DNA of 64,000 nt from Olsenella timonensis (GTDB taxonomy: Bacteria; Actinomycetota; Coriobacteriia; Coriobacteriales; Atopobiaceae): positions 186,001 through 250,000 of the forward strand of contig NZ_LT635455.1 of assembly GCF_900119915.1 (NCBI RefSeq), read 5' to 3'. The notes under the pieces are model-generated. The model worked only from the letters and a program-made list of their open reading frames with translations. It searched no databases and was not told the DNA's origin. Made by a program: the position numbers and the translations under genes. How positions within the stretch are numbered: position 1 is the first letter of the stretch; the number at the start of each line of letters is the position of its first letter. This document shows positions 33,701 to 42,525 of this stretch, one piece after another.

Positions 33701-36700
33701 GTGGCCGGCCGTCGCGACACGTCAGCCTTTGCCAGGGGGATCCTTCGCACGGTGCGGGGGAGCCTCAAGCGCTTCGTGGCGCTGGCCACGATCACGGCGC
33801 TCGGCGTGACGATGCTCGTGGGGCTGCGCGCCGCCTGCGTCGACCTGCGCAACTCCGCCGACGCGTTCTTTGACGGGCAGAGCCTCTTCGACGTGCGCGT
33901 GCAGTCGACGCTCGGCCTCACCGACGATGACGTGGCCGCGCTCGCGGCGCTCGACGGCGTCGAGGCGGCGGAGGGCGGCTGGTCGGAGACGGTCTACACG
34001 GCGGTGGGCTCCGCCTCGGAGAAGGTGGACGTCAAGGCGCTCTCGTCGAGCGGGATGAACGAGCCGCTCGTGCTCGAGGGGCGCCTGCCCGAGGCCCCGG
34101 GGGAGATTGCCGTCACCCAGCGCTACCTCAAGGACTCCGGCGCCGCGATCGGCGACACGGTGAGCTTCCACGGTGACGACGAGTCGGGTGACGCGGTCGG
34201 GGGTGACGAGGGAACCGCCGCGACGGACTCCGCGTCGACCGAGGTCTTCGAGCGCGGGGAGTACACGATCGTGGGCTCCGTGCTCGACCCGATGGAGATC
34301 AACGCGGGCGAGGGCACGATGTCGTTCCGCTCGAGCGGGGGCTCGCAGTACTCGTTCTTCGTGCTCGAGGACGATGTGGTCGACACGAGCGTCTACACCG
34401 TGGCGTACATCGTGGTCGAGGGTGCCGACGGGCCGCTGTGCTACTCCGCGGAGTACGAGGGCGTCGTCGACGACGTCCTCCAGAGCGTGGAGGACGCGCG
34501 CGCCGAGCGCGAGAGCGCCCGCGGCGAGCAGCTCCGTGCCGACGCGTCCGCAGAGGTGGACGATGCCGAGTCCGAGGCGCTCGCCGAGCTGGCGGATGCC
34601 GAGGCCGAGCTCGACGACGCCCAGCGCGAGCTCGACGAGGGCCGCGCCGAGGTTGCCGACGGCCAGCGCGAGCTGGACGCGCAGCGCGAGGACGCCCTGG
34701 GTCAGCTCGACGACGCGCAGGCAACGATCGACGAGAGCCGCCGCGCGCTCGAGGAGGGCGCGGCAGAGTACGAGGAGGGGCTCGCCGACTACGAGGCGGG
34801 ACTCGCCGCGTACGAGGAGGCGCTCCCCGCCGCCGAGCAGCAGCTCCGCGACGGCCAGGCCGCGCTCGACGCGGCGCGGGAGAGCATCGGGCAGATCGTG
34901 GTCGACGAGGGGAGCGGCACGACGATCGCCGACCTCGAGGCGATGCGGGATGAGGCCCAGGAGGCGGTGGACTCGCTGCCCGGGGTCATAGCGGGCATGG
35001 ACGAGCAGGTCGCAAGCCTCATGGACGGCATGGGAGCCCTGGCAGGGGGGCTCGCGGGCGCCGGGCTCGACGACGGCGGCCTCGGCACGGCGACCCAGGC
35101 CGTGCGTGACGCCTGGGCGGCGGTCCAGGCCGTGGACCCGAGTGACCAGGGCGCCGTCGATTCGGCGTCCGAGCGGCTGGGCTCCTCCCTGTCGGAGGCC
35201 TCGTCCGCGCTCGGCGCCGTCCTGAGCGGCCTGGACGAGAAGATCGCGGCGCTCGAGGCGACCAACCCGGAGAGCTCCCAGCTCGAGACGCTTCGAGGCT
35301 TCCGCGACCAGGTGGCGCCCCTCGCCGAGGCCGTCTCCGGGGTGGACGCCGCGAGCCTCGTGTCCGGTCGGGCCCAGGCCTCCCTGGCCCTCGCGCAGGC
35401 GGAGGCCTCGCTCCCGCAGCTGAGCGCCGCCGCCGAGCAGGCGAGAGACGCCGCGGAGACCGAGCTCGACCGTCGGCAGGAGACCATCGACCAGGGGTGG
35501 CGTGACCTCCGGGACGCCTACGACCAGCTAGAGGCCGCACGCGCCCTTCTCGCCCAGAGCGCGGACGAGATCGCGGACGGGCGCGCCCGGCTCGCCGAGG
35601 GCCAGGCAGAGCTCGACCGTCAGCGTGCCGACGCGCTGGTCCAGCTCGCGGACGCCCAGGCCCAGCTCGACGACGCGCTCGCCGAGATCGAGGACGGCCA
35701 GGCCGAGCTCGACGAGGGCCGGGCGACCTTCGAGGCCGAACGTGCCGACGCGCTGCAGCAGATCTCCGACGCCCGCGCCGAGGTCGAGGACATCCCCGAC
35801 GCAACCTGGTACGTGCAGGACCGCTCCAGCCTCTCGAGCTACGCGAGCGTGGACTCCGACGCCTCCTCGATCGAGGCCCTCGGGACCGTCCTGCCCATCG
35901 TCTTCTTCGTGGTGGCGGTGCTCATCAGCCTCACGACGATGACGCGCATGGTCGAGGAGGAGCGCGGGCTCATCGGCGTCTACAAGGCGCTCGGCTACGG
36001 GCGCGGCCGCATCCTCTCCAAGTACGTGCTCTATGCGCTCGCGGCGTGCGCGATCGGCTGGCTCGCGGGAACGGCGCTCGGCTTCGTCGTGCTCCCGGCC
36101 ATCATCTTCACGATCTTCTCGACCATGTACGCGCTTCCGGGCTTTGTCTACGGCTTCGACGCGGCGTACTCCGTCGTGTCGCTCGCGCTCTTCGCCGCGG
36201 GCATCGTGGGCGCGACGGCGCTCACCTGTCGCCACGAGCTGCGCGAGACCCCGGCGTCGCTCATGCTGCCCAAGGCCCCCAAGGCCGGATCGCGCATCTT
36301 CCTCGAGCACGTCGGTCCCGTCTGGCGGCGCATGAGCTTCCTGAACAAGGTCACGGCGCGCAACCTCTTCCGCTACAAGCAGCGCTTCCTCATGACCACG
36401 CTCGGCGTGGCGGGCTGCGTGGCGCTGCTCGTCACGGGCTTTGGCATCCGCGACACGGTGCTGTCGCTCTCGCCCCGGCAGTACGGGGACGCCGGCGTGA
36501 TCGGCTACGACCTCATGGCCGTGACCTCCGCCGACGACCTCGACGCCGTGACAGACGACCTCCTCTCCGGCGACGAGGTCGGCGACCTCGCGCAGATCTA
36601 CGTGGACAGCGTGACCGTCACGTGGGGCGACAGCAAGGAGAGTGCCCAGCTCTACGTGGTGCCCGACGGCACGGACCTCTCGGCGTACGTGAGCCTGCGA

Positions 36701-37465
36701 GACGACGCCGGCAACCAGATAGACCTCGACGAGGCCGGCATCGTGGCGACCAAGGCGCTCGAGCAGGTCATGGGCCTCGCCGAGGGCGACGAGATCAGCC
36801 TGCAGGACTCCACGCTCGCCGTGGGCAGCGCGCGGGTCGGCGCGGTGGGGGTGAGCTACCTGGGCGACGCGGTGTACATGAGCGAGCGCGCCTACGAGGA
36901 GGCGTTCGGGACGACGCTCGAGCCCAACGCCCTTCTCGCCCACCTGACGGGCTCCGCGGACGAGCAGGTGTCGCACGCGGAGAGCCTCACCGAGGACGGC
37001 CGGCTGCTGTCCGTCTCCGCCACGCAGAAGCTGGTGAACGACTTCTCGAGCGCGTTCACGCTGATCAACACCGTGGTCTACGTGGTCATCGTGCTGGCGG
37101 CGGCACTGGCGTTCACCGTGGTCTTCACGCTCTCCAACACCAACATCTCCGAGCGCGAGCGCGAGCTCGCCACCCTCAAGGTCCTGGGCTTCAAGAGGCC
37201 CGAGGTCCACCGCTACATCAACACCGAGACGCTCATCCTCACGGCGATCGGCGTGGTCATGGGCCTGCCGCTGGGCTACGCGCTGGCGCGCAGCCTCACC
37301 TGGATCCTGCGGATGCCGTCGCTCTACTTCGACGTGGTCGTGGACCCGCTCACGTACGTGATCGCTGCTGCGATGGCGTTTGCGTTCACGCTGGTGGTGA
37401 ACCTCATCACCAACCGTGCGCTCGACCGCGTAGACATGGTCGGGGCGCTCAAGTCCGCGGAGTAG
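33701..37465 (+). CDS. FtsX-type ABC permease with very large extracytoplasmic coiled coil
   Basis: A 1254-residue permease. One membrane span near 25-45 is followed by a beta-rich region (to about 265), then about 440 residues of heptad-rich coiled coil ([20 protein letters not shown] repeats, about 270-540 and 570-705). Three spans come next ([58 protein letters not shown]), then LLVTGFGI, a second outward domain, and three C-terminal spans. Ordinary FtsX permeases have 400-850 residues. Start is GTG 33701, after GTAGGCC. The coil probably forms a long stalk through the wall; substrate unknown. A bidirectional terminator follows. Confidence 0.88.
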   Translation: MAGRRDTSAFARGILRTVRGSLKRFVALATITALGVTMLVGLRAACVDLRNSADAFFDGQSLFDVRVQSTLGLTDDDVAALAALDGVEAAEGGWSETVYTAVGSASEKVDVKALSSSGMNEPLVLEGRLPEAPGEIAVTQRYLKDSGAAIGDTVSFHGDDESGDAVGGDEGTAATDSASTEVFERGEYTIVGSVLDPMEINAGEGTMSFRSSGGSQYSFFVLEDDVVDTSVYTVAYIVVEGADGPLCYSAEYEGVVDDVLQSVEDARAERESARGEQLRADASAEVDDAESEALAELADAEAELDDAQRELDEGRAEVADGQRELDAQREDALGQLDDAQATIDESRRALEEGAAEYEEGLADYEAGLAAYEEALPAAEQQLRDGQAALDAARESIGQIVVDEGSGTTIADLEAMRDEAQEAVDSLPGVIAGMDEQVASLMDGMGALAGGLAGAGLDDGGLGTATQAVRDAWAAVQAVDPSDQGAVDSASERLGSSLSEASSALGAVLSGLDEKIAALEATNPESSQLETLRGFRDQVAPLAEAVSGVDAASLVSGRAQASLALAQAEASLPQLSAAAEQARDAAETELDRRQETIDQGWRDLRDAYDQLEAARALLAQSADEIADGRARLAEGQAELDRQRADALVQLADAQAQLDDALAEIEDGQAELDEGRATFEAERADALQQISDARAEVEDIPDATWYVQDRSSLSSYASVDSDASSIEALGTVLPIVFFVVAVLISLTTMTRMVEEERGLIGVYKALGYGRGRILSKYVLYALAACAIGWLAGTALGFVVLPAIIFTIFSTMYALPGFVYGFDAAYSVVSLALFAAGIVGATALTCRHELRETPASLMLPKAPKAGSRIFLEHVGPVWRRMSFLNKVTARNLFRYKQRFLMTTLGVAGCVALLVTGFGIRDTVLSLSPRQYGDAGVIGYDLMAVTSADDLDAVTDDLLSGDEVGDLAQIYVDSVTVTWGDSKESAQLYVVPDGTDLSAYVSLRDDAGNQIDLDEAGIVATKALEQVMGLAEGDEISLQDSTLAVGSARVGAVGVSYLGDAVYMSERAYEEAFGTTLEPNALLAHLTGSADEQVSHAESLTEDGRLLSVSATQKLVNDFSSAFTLINTVVYVVIVLAAALAFTVVFTLSNTNISERERELATLKVLGFKRPEVHRYINTETLILTAIGVVMGLPLGYALARSLTWILRMPSLYFDVVVDPLTYVIAAAMAFAFTLVVNLITNRALDRVDMVGALKSAE

Positions 37466-37470
37466 GAATT

Positions 37471-37510
37471 CCTGCCAAAGGGGTCAGACCCCTTTGGCAG
37501 GTCTTTCTAG
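37471..37510. terminator. Bidirectional terminator, GGGGTCAGACCCC-type palindrome
   Basis: CCTGCCAAAGGGG (37471-37483) and CCCCTTTGGCAGG (37489-37501) form a perfect 13-bp stem with loop TCAGA, followed by TCTTTCT. It separates the convergent FtsX permease and ABC ATPase genes. The same style of palindrome occurs at 38946. Confidence 0.85.
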
Positions 37511-38283
37511 CATCCCTCGCGCTGGGCGAGGAACGCGCGGGTGCGCTCCTCGCGCGGGTGGTCGATGACCTGCTCGGCCGGGCCCTCCTCCACGATCACG
37601 CCACCGTCCATGAAGATCACGCGGTCCGCGACCTCCCGCGCGAAGCCCATCTCGTGCGTCACGATCACGAGCGTCATGTTCTCGGCGGCGAGCTCCTTGA
37701 TGACGCGCAGGACCTCGGCCGTGAGCTCGGGGTCGAGGGCGCTCGTGGGCTCGTCGAAGTAGACGATGTCGGGGTGCATGGCCAGGGCGCGGGCGATGCT
37801 CGCGCGCTGCTGCTGCCCGCCAGAGAGCTGGCAGGGCACCTTGTCCTCGCTGCCGGCGAGCCCCATCTTGGCGAGAAGCGCGCGGGCCTCCGCCTCGGCC
37901 TCGGCGCGCGGGCGCCCCTGTACGCACACCGGCGCGTCCATGACGTTGCGCAGGACCGAGAAGTGCGGGAACAGGTTGTAGTTCTGGAACACCAGGCCAA
38001 AGCGGGCACGTGCCGCGGCCAGAACGCCCTTGTCGCCGTAGGTGCCGCCCGTGGCCACGGCGACGTCCTCGTAGGAGAGGTCGCCGCCGTCCAGGCGCTC
38101 GAGCAGCGTGAGGCAGCGCAGCAGCGTGGACTTGCCGCCGCCGGAGGGACCGATGATGGCGACGACCTCGCCGGGCGCGACGGAGAGCGAGATGTCGTGC
38201 AGGACCTCGTTGGCGCCGAAGCTCTTGCGCGCGTGCGCGAGGCTGACCACGGGACGAGCGACGTCCTTCTCGGCGTTAGTCAT
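37507..38283 (-). CDS. glnQ: Polar amino acid ABC transporter ATPase
   Basis: A 258-residue ATPase of the GlnQ/HisP class: Walker [30 protein letters not shown], signature [26 protein letters not shown] and [10 protein letters not shown]. It is the last gene of an operon read binding protein, permease, ATPase; its start overlaps the permease stop by 8 bases. Substrate is probably glutamine, cystine or another polar amino acid. Confidence 0.92.
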   Translation of the reverse strand: MTNAEKDVARPVVSLAHARKSFGANEVLHDISLSVAPGEVVAIIGPSGGGKSTLLRCLTLLERLDGGDLSYEDVAVATGGTYGDKGVLAAARARFGLVFQNYNLFPHFSVLRNVMDAPVCVQGRPRAEAEAEARALLAKMGLAGSEDKVPCQLSGGQQQRASIARALAMHPDIVYFDEPTSALDPELTAEVLRVIKELAAENMTLVIVTHEMGFAREVADRVIFMDGGVIVEEGPAEQVIDHPREERTRAFLAQREGC

Positions 38284-38929
38284 GGTAGTAGCTCAGCTTT
38301 CTCTCGATGCGCCCGGCGACGAAGTCGATGAGCAGGTTGAAGATCCAGTAGAACGCGGCGGCGATGGCGAAGGGGGCCATGGAGACCTGGCTCGCCACGA
38401 GCTGCTTTGCCACGGTGAACATCTCGATGACGCCGATGGAGAAGGCGAGCGACGTGTCTTTGACCAGCGTGATGACCTCGTTGGTCATGGCAGGCATGAT
38501 GCGCTTGACCACCTGCGGCAAGACGATGCGCACGAACGTCTGCGCGCGCGAGTACCCCAGGACCTCGGCTGCCTCGTGCTGGCCGCGCGGGATGGACTGG
38601 ATGCCGGAGCGGTAGATCTCGGCGAAGTAGGCCGCGTAGTTGACGATGAAGGCGACGACCGTGGCGTACCACTTGCTGTCGGTGGTGAGGCGGATGCCGA
38701 AGACGTAGTACGGCACGAAGTAGATGGCAAACATCTGCAGCATGAGCGGGGTGCCGCGCATGATGGAGATGTAGAGCCGGGCGAGCAGCGCGAGCGGCTT
38801 GAAGCGGCTCATGCGTGCGAAGGCCACGAGCATGCCGAGCGGCAGCGACCCCAGCAGCGTGAGGGCGAAGATCTGGAGGCTGACGAGAAAGCCCTCGGAG
38901 AGCATTCCGGTCATGGTGAGGAGGTCCAC
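38276..38929 (-). CDS. Polar amino acid ABC transporter permease
   Basis: A 217-residue permease of the HisM/GlnP type, with five spans and the EAA loop [21 protein letters not shown] that docks the ATPase. MRGTPLMLQ is the family's N-terminal motif. It likely begins at GTG 38929, seven bases after AAGGG; ATG 38914 is an alternative. A palindromic hairpin separates it from the upstream binding-protein gene. Confidence 0.92.
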   Translation of the reverse strand: MDLLTMTGMLSEGFLVSLQIFALTLLGSLPLGMLVAFARMSRFKPLALLARLYISIMRGTPLMLQMFAIYFVPYYVFGIRLTTDSKWYATVVAFIVNYAAYFAEIYRSGIQSIPRGQHEAAEVLGYSRAQTFVRIVLPQVVKRIMPAMTNEVITLVKDTSLAFSIGVIEMFTVAKQLVASQVSMAPFAIAAAFYWIFNLLIDFVAGRIERKLSYYHD

Positions 38930-38945
38930 GGTGTTCCCTTCATGA

Positions 38946-38982
38946 AATGAGTCAAAAGGGGACAGTCCCCTTTTGACTCATT
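38946..38982 (-). repeat. Intercistronic palindrome in the amino acid ABC operon
   Basis: AATGAGTCAAAAGGGG (38946-38961) and its complement (38967-38982) form a perfect 16-bp stem with loop ACAGT. It lies between the binding protein and the permease, where it could stop or stall part of transcription or protect upstream mRNA, leaving more binding protein than permease. Confidence 0.8.
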
Positions 38983-39003
38983 GGGAGGATTGGCTAGCCT
39001 GGG

Positions 39004-39870
39004 CTACTCAAGGCACCAGTTGTCATAGGAGATGCCGTCGGCGGCGTACTTGTTGCAGAGCTCGGCGACGAAGCCGTCCTCGTCCATCGCGCGCAGGGCC
39101 TCGGTCACCGCCTCGGCCGTTGCGTCGTCGCCCTTCTTGAAGCCGACGGCGTAGTGCTCCTCGGAGAGGAACTCGTCGAGCTGGACGTAGGCGTCGGGCT
39201 TGGCGGCGAGCTGGTAGGCGGCGATGGAGAGGTCGCAGGCTACGGCGTCCACCGCTCCGGACTCGAGCTGCATGAAGGCGGTGTTGTACTCGCCGATGGT
39301 CTCGAGGCTGGCAAAGGTGGCGGCAAGATCGGCCTGGGTGGCGTCCTCACCGGCGAGGACGTTGTAGGCGGCGGAGTCGACCTGCGTGATCACGGCCTTA
39401 CCGGCGAGGTCGTCGAAGCTCGCGATGCCGGAGTCGGCGCGCACGACGACGACCTGGCCGTTGAGCATGTACGGCTCGGAGAAGGTGTAGTCGTCCTCGC
39501 GACCCTCCATCGTGAAGCCGTTCCAGATGCAGTTGATGGCGCCGCTGTCGAGCATGGTGTCCTTGGCGTCCCAGTCGATGGGCTCGAGCTGGACCTCCCA
39601 GTCGTTGCGGGTCGCGACCTCCTGGGCGAGCTCGAGGTCAAAGCCGGTGTACTCGCCGTCGTCGCCCACGTAGCCGTAGGGCGGGTAGGAGGAGTCGAAG
39701 CCGACGATCAGGGTGCCGGTGTCGACGGCGCCGGTGCCGGCCTCGCCGGTGGGCTCGGTGGTGGCGGCGTCATCGCTCGCGGCGGGCGTGCCGCCGCATC
39801 CGGCAAGCGTGCCGGCTGCGACTGCGGCGGCGGCGAGCGAGGAGAGAACGAACGACCTTCTGTTCAGCAT
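39004..39870 (-). CDS. Polar amino acid ABC substrate-binding lipoprotein
   Basis: A 288-residue binding protein. The signal peptide (MLNRRSFVLSSLAAAAVAAG) ends at lipobox LAGC, and the mature part is SBP_bac_3: LIVGFDSSYPPYGYVGDDGEYTGFDLEL at the start, TMEGREDDYTFSEPYM in the middle, NWCLE at the end. Start ATG 39870 with AAAGGAAC upstream. First gene of the operon. The promoter region has a 13-bp direct repeat that may bind a regulator. Confidence 0.92.
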   Translation of the reverse strand: MLNRRSFVLSSLAAAAVAAGTLAGCGGTPAASDDAATTEPTGEAGTGAVDTGTLIVGFDSSYPPYGYVGDDGEYTGFDLELAQEVATRNDWEVQLEPIDWDAKDTMLDSGAINCIWNGFTMEGREDDYTFSEPYMLNGQVVVVRADSGIASFDDLAGKAVITQVDSAAYNVLAGEDATQADLAATFASLETIGEYNTAFMQLESGAVDAVACDLSIAAYQLAAKPDAYVQLDEFLSEEHYAVGFKKGDDATAEAVTEALRAMDEDGFVAELCNKYAADGISYDNWCLE

Positions 39871-39912
39871 GGGAGTTCCTTTCGGGAGGACCGGGCGGTC
39901 GGGTGCTTTACT

Positions 39913-39959
39913 CTGATAAAGTGCATGGTCGAATATACGCTTTAGCCTGATGGAGTGCA
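39913..39959 (-). promoter_or_regulatory. Direct repeat before the amino acid ABC operon
   Basis: CTGATAAAGTGCA (39913-39925) and CTGATGGAGTGCA (39947-39959) are 34 bases apart in the region before the binding-protein gene. Eleven of thirteen bases agree. It is likely a regulator site; which one is unknown. Confidence 0.5.
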
Positions 39960-40025
39960 AGGTAGTTTTCAAGCTGGAAACGCTGGGGGAGGGCGCTGTG
40001 CGCGACGATGCGCGGTCGCGCATGG

Positions 40026-40164
40026 TATGATGGCCCGACACGAGGGAGTAGTGGCACGTCTGACGGACGTGTGGCGCGTCAACATGCTGGCGGAGACGCC
40101 TGGCGCGCCTTAATCAACGAGACTCGCGGCGAGGGCATGCCCCCCGCCGCGAGTCTCTTCTTTT
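40026..40164 (+). promoter_or_regulatory. yybP-ykoY manganese riboswitch with terminator
   Basis: A -10 box TATGAT (40026-40031) precedes a structured leader. It holds the yybP-ykoY landmarks: GAGGGAGTAG after the start, CAACATGCTGGC in the middle, and TCAACGAGAC at the 3' side. An overlapping terminator follows: GACTCGCGGCG (40121-40131) pairs with CGCCGCGAGTC (40145-40155), then TCTTCTTTT. Mn2+ binding should favour read-through into mntP, as in known members of the class. Confidence 0.85.
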
Positions 40165-40186
40165 GGCGCCGTGGAGAGGGGACGTC

Positions 40187-40762
40187 ATGGGAATCGCGGA
40201 GCTTCTGCTCATCGCCGTGGGACTTTCGATGGACGCGTTTGCCGTCTCGATCTGCCGAGGCCTGGGGATGCGTCGCCTCAACCTGCGCACGGCGGCCGTG
40301 CTCGCGCTCTTCTTCGGGTGCTTCCAGGCGCTCATGCCGCTCGTCGGCTGGGCGCTCGGCAGCCAGCTCATGTGGCTCATCGCCCCGGTCGACCATTGGG
40401 TCGCCTTCGTGCTGCTCGCCTTCATCGGGGGCAAGATGCTCTGGGAGGCGTTCCACGAGGACGACGAGGGCTGCGGCTGCGAGGACACGAGCGCGATTGA
40501 CCTGCGAGAGTTCCTGGTGCTGGCGGTGGCGACCTCGATCGACGCGCTTGCGGCCGGCATCTCGTTCGCGGCGCTGAACGTGGACATCGTGGCGTCCGTC
40601 TCGCTGATCGGCGTCATAACCTTCGCGCTGTCGTTCGTCGGCGTGGCGGTGGGTCACTTCTTCGGCGCGCGCTACGAGAGGCCCGCGAGCGTGGTGGGCG
40701 GCGTGGTGCTCATCCTGATCGGCCTCAAGGTGCTGCTGGAGCACCTCGGAGTGCTGGCGTAG
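40187..40762 (+). CDS. mntP: Manganese efflux pump
   Basis: A 191-residue membrane protein with six spans in two repeated halves, each opening with the conserved acidic motif (LSMDAFAVSI near residue 15 and TSIDALAAGI near 120). This is the MntP/DUF204 family that exports Mn2+. Start ATG 40187 follows GAGAGGGG; it lies directly behind a Mn2+ riboswitch, which supports the assignment. Confidence 0.94.
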   Translation: MGIAELLLIAVGLSMDAFAVSICRGLGMRRLNLRTAAVLALFFGCFQALMPLVGWALGSQLMWLIAPVDHWVAFVLLAFIGGKMLWEAFHEDDEGCGCEDTSAIDLREFLVLAVATSIDALAAGISFAALNVDIVASVSLIGVITFALSFVGVAVGHFFGARYERPASVVGGVVLILIGLKVLLEHLGVLA

Positions 40763-40789
40763 GCGGCCCGTTCGGGCGCCGCCGGTCCC

Positions 40790-41377
40790 CTATAGGCACG
40801 CCTCCGCGATGCGGCGGCGGAGCTCGTCGATGCCCATGCCGGTCTCGGAGGACGTAATCACCATCTGCTCGCGGTCGACCCCGAGCTGTCGTGCGATGGC
40901 GGCCGCCTGCTGCGTCTGCTTCGAGCGGCCGAGCTTGTCCGCCTTCGTGAGCGCAACCACGAAGGGAAGGTCGCTCTCGCGCAGGAAGCCGACCATCTCG
41001 TGGTCGAGGCGCTGGGCGTCGTGGCGGATGTCAACGAGCGCGATCACGAGGTTGAAGCTGCGCTCCTGCGCGAAGTATCCGGAGATGAGGTCGGCCCAGC
41101 GCTGCTTCTCCCTCTGCGACACCTTGGCAAAGCCGTAGCCGGGCAGATCGACGAAACGGATGCCGTCCACCTCGAAGAAGTTGATGTTGGCGGTCTTGCC
41201 GGGCGTGGCGGAGACCTTCACGAGTCCCTTGCGCCCGAAGAGCTTGTTGAGCAGCGATGACTTGCCCACGTTGGAGCGCCCTGCCACAGCGACCTCGGGT
41301 GTGGTGGATGCGGGGAGCTGGGCAACCGTGCCGTAGGAGGCCTCGAAGCGCGCGGTCTGGTAGTTGATGCCTGCCAT
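40790..41377 (-). CDS. engB: Ribosome biogenesis GTP-binding protein
   Basis: A 195-residue GTPase (YihA/YsxC). G1 GRSNVGKSSLLN, G2 SATPGKTANINFF, G3 DLPGYGFAKV, G4 TKADKLG and G5 SSETGMG are all present. It helps assemble the 50S subunit. Start ATG 41377 with AAAGGACACCC. Stands alone between convergent mntP and a divergent regulatory region. Confidence 0.95.
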   Translation of the reverse strand: MAGINYQTARFEASYGTVAQLPASTTPEVAVAGRSNVGKSSLLNKLFGRKGLVKVSATPGKTANINFFEVDGIRFVDLPGYGFAKVSQREKQRWADLISGYFAQERSFNLVIALVDIRHDAQRLDHEMVGFLRESDLPFVVALTKADKLGRSKQTQQAAAIARQLGVDREQMVITSSETGMGIDELRRRIAEACL

Positions 41378-41705
41378 GGGTGTCCTTTCGGGTGGACTGC
41401 GTTAGGCAATTCTAGCGTGCGCACGACCGTGGGGTGGCCAAGGCACGAGAGGGCCTTTAACGTGCAAAACAATCGCTCGTGTGATGATTCGCTCGTTCGG
41501 AGGACAAAACGTGCTCCCGTGTGATGAGTTTTGACACCAAGATGAGAATATAGTTCAAACATACATATCGAATCCTGCGCAAATGCGAATTACGCTATTT
41601 TGTGTTGTGCCTCGGCGAGTAATTCCTATCGCACAAGCGGGCGTTTTGCGCTCGTGACGGGCAAAATATCACACGAGTGACGATTCTGCACAATCAGGGG
41701 AGCAT
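41378..41705. repeat. AT-rich gap with three degenerate 26-28-bp repeats
   Basis: The 328-base gap between engB and the next gene has lower GC than its surroundings. It contains GCAAAACAATCGCTCGTGTG-type repeats at 41464-41490, 41503-41530 and 41661-41686, sharing (G)CAAAA and GTGA(T/C)GA. The last also forms a dyad CTCGTG-N14-CACGAG with sequence at 41651. No gene is seen; it may be an extended operator array or house a small RNA. Confidence 0.5.
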
Positions 41706-42518
41706 ATGGGAGACACGTTCGTGAAGACCGCTGGATACGGCGACAACCTTCCGGGGGAGGCGGCGGCGCTGCGCTGGCTTGCCGCGGCGGAGCCGGCGGG
41801 CGGCATCCGCATTGTCCGTGTGCTCGACGTGACAAGAGACCAGCTCGTCGAGGAGCGCGTGGCGACCGGCTCCCCGTCGGCCGCCGCCGCGCGACGCATG
41901 GGGGCGGGCCTTGCGCGCATGCACGCGGCCGGGGCCTCCTGGTATGGGTGCGCCCCGGACGGCTGGGAGGGCGACCCCTGGTGCGGGCGTGCCCGGACGC
42001 CGTACGTGGCGCGCGAGGATGCCGCATCGAGTTGGGGTGAGTTCTTTGCCGAGCACCGCATCATGAACTATGTGCGCGCCCTTGTGGACCGGGGCGACTT
42101 CGGGCCTGAGGAGGGGGAGCTGTTCGGGCGCGTCGCGTCGAGGCTGGCGGCGGGGGAGTTCGACGCTCCCCAGCCGCGCCTCGTCGAGGAGGCGGGGGTG
42201 CCGTGCGCCCGCCTGCACGGGGACCTCTGGGCGGGCAACGTCCTATGGGACGCCGACCCGGAGGCTCCGACGGGCGGCGTCCTCATCGACCCCATGGCAT
42301 ACGGGGGACACGCCGAGACCGACCTCGCCATGCTCGCGCTCTTTGGCTATCCGTTCCTCGACGAGGTGCTGCGCGGCTACGACGAGGTGTCGTCGATCGC
42401 GGACGGCTGGCGGGAGCGCGTCGCACTCCACCAGCTCGCCCCGCTGCTCCTGCACTGCGTCCTCTTCGGCGGCTGGTATCTCGGCGAGGCGGTCTCGGCC
42501 GCGCGCCGCTACGCCTGA
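41706..42518 (+). CDS. Fructosamine kinase family protein
   Basis: A 270-residue protein of the fructosamine/ribulosamine kinase family (aminoglycoside phosphotransferase fold). The N-terminal FVKTAGYGDNLPGEAAALRWL holds the ATP Lys and Glu; the catalytic loop is LHGDLWAGNVLW and the metal Asp is in LIDPMAYGGHAETDLAM. Such kinases phosphorylate ketoamines on glycated proteins or free amines and so promote deglycation. RBS AGGGGAGCAT. Repeats upstream suggest specific control. Confidence 0.88.
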   Translation: MGDTFVKTAGYGDNLPGEAAALRWLAAAEPAGGIRIVRVLDVTRDQLVEERVATGSPSAAAARRMGAGLARMHAAGASWYGCAPDGWEGDPWCGRARTPYVAREDAASSWGEFFAEHRIMNYVRALVDRGDFGPEEGELFGRVASRLAAGEFDAPQPRLVEEAGVPCARLHGDLWAGNVLWDADPEAPTGGVLIDPMAYGGHAETDLAMLALFGYPFLDEVLRGYDEVSSIADGWRERVALHQLAPLLLHCVLFGGWYLGEAVSAARRYA

Positions 42519-42525
42519 CCTCCCG

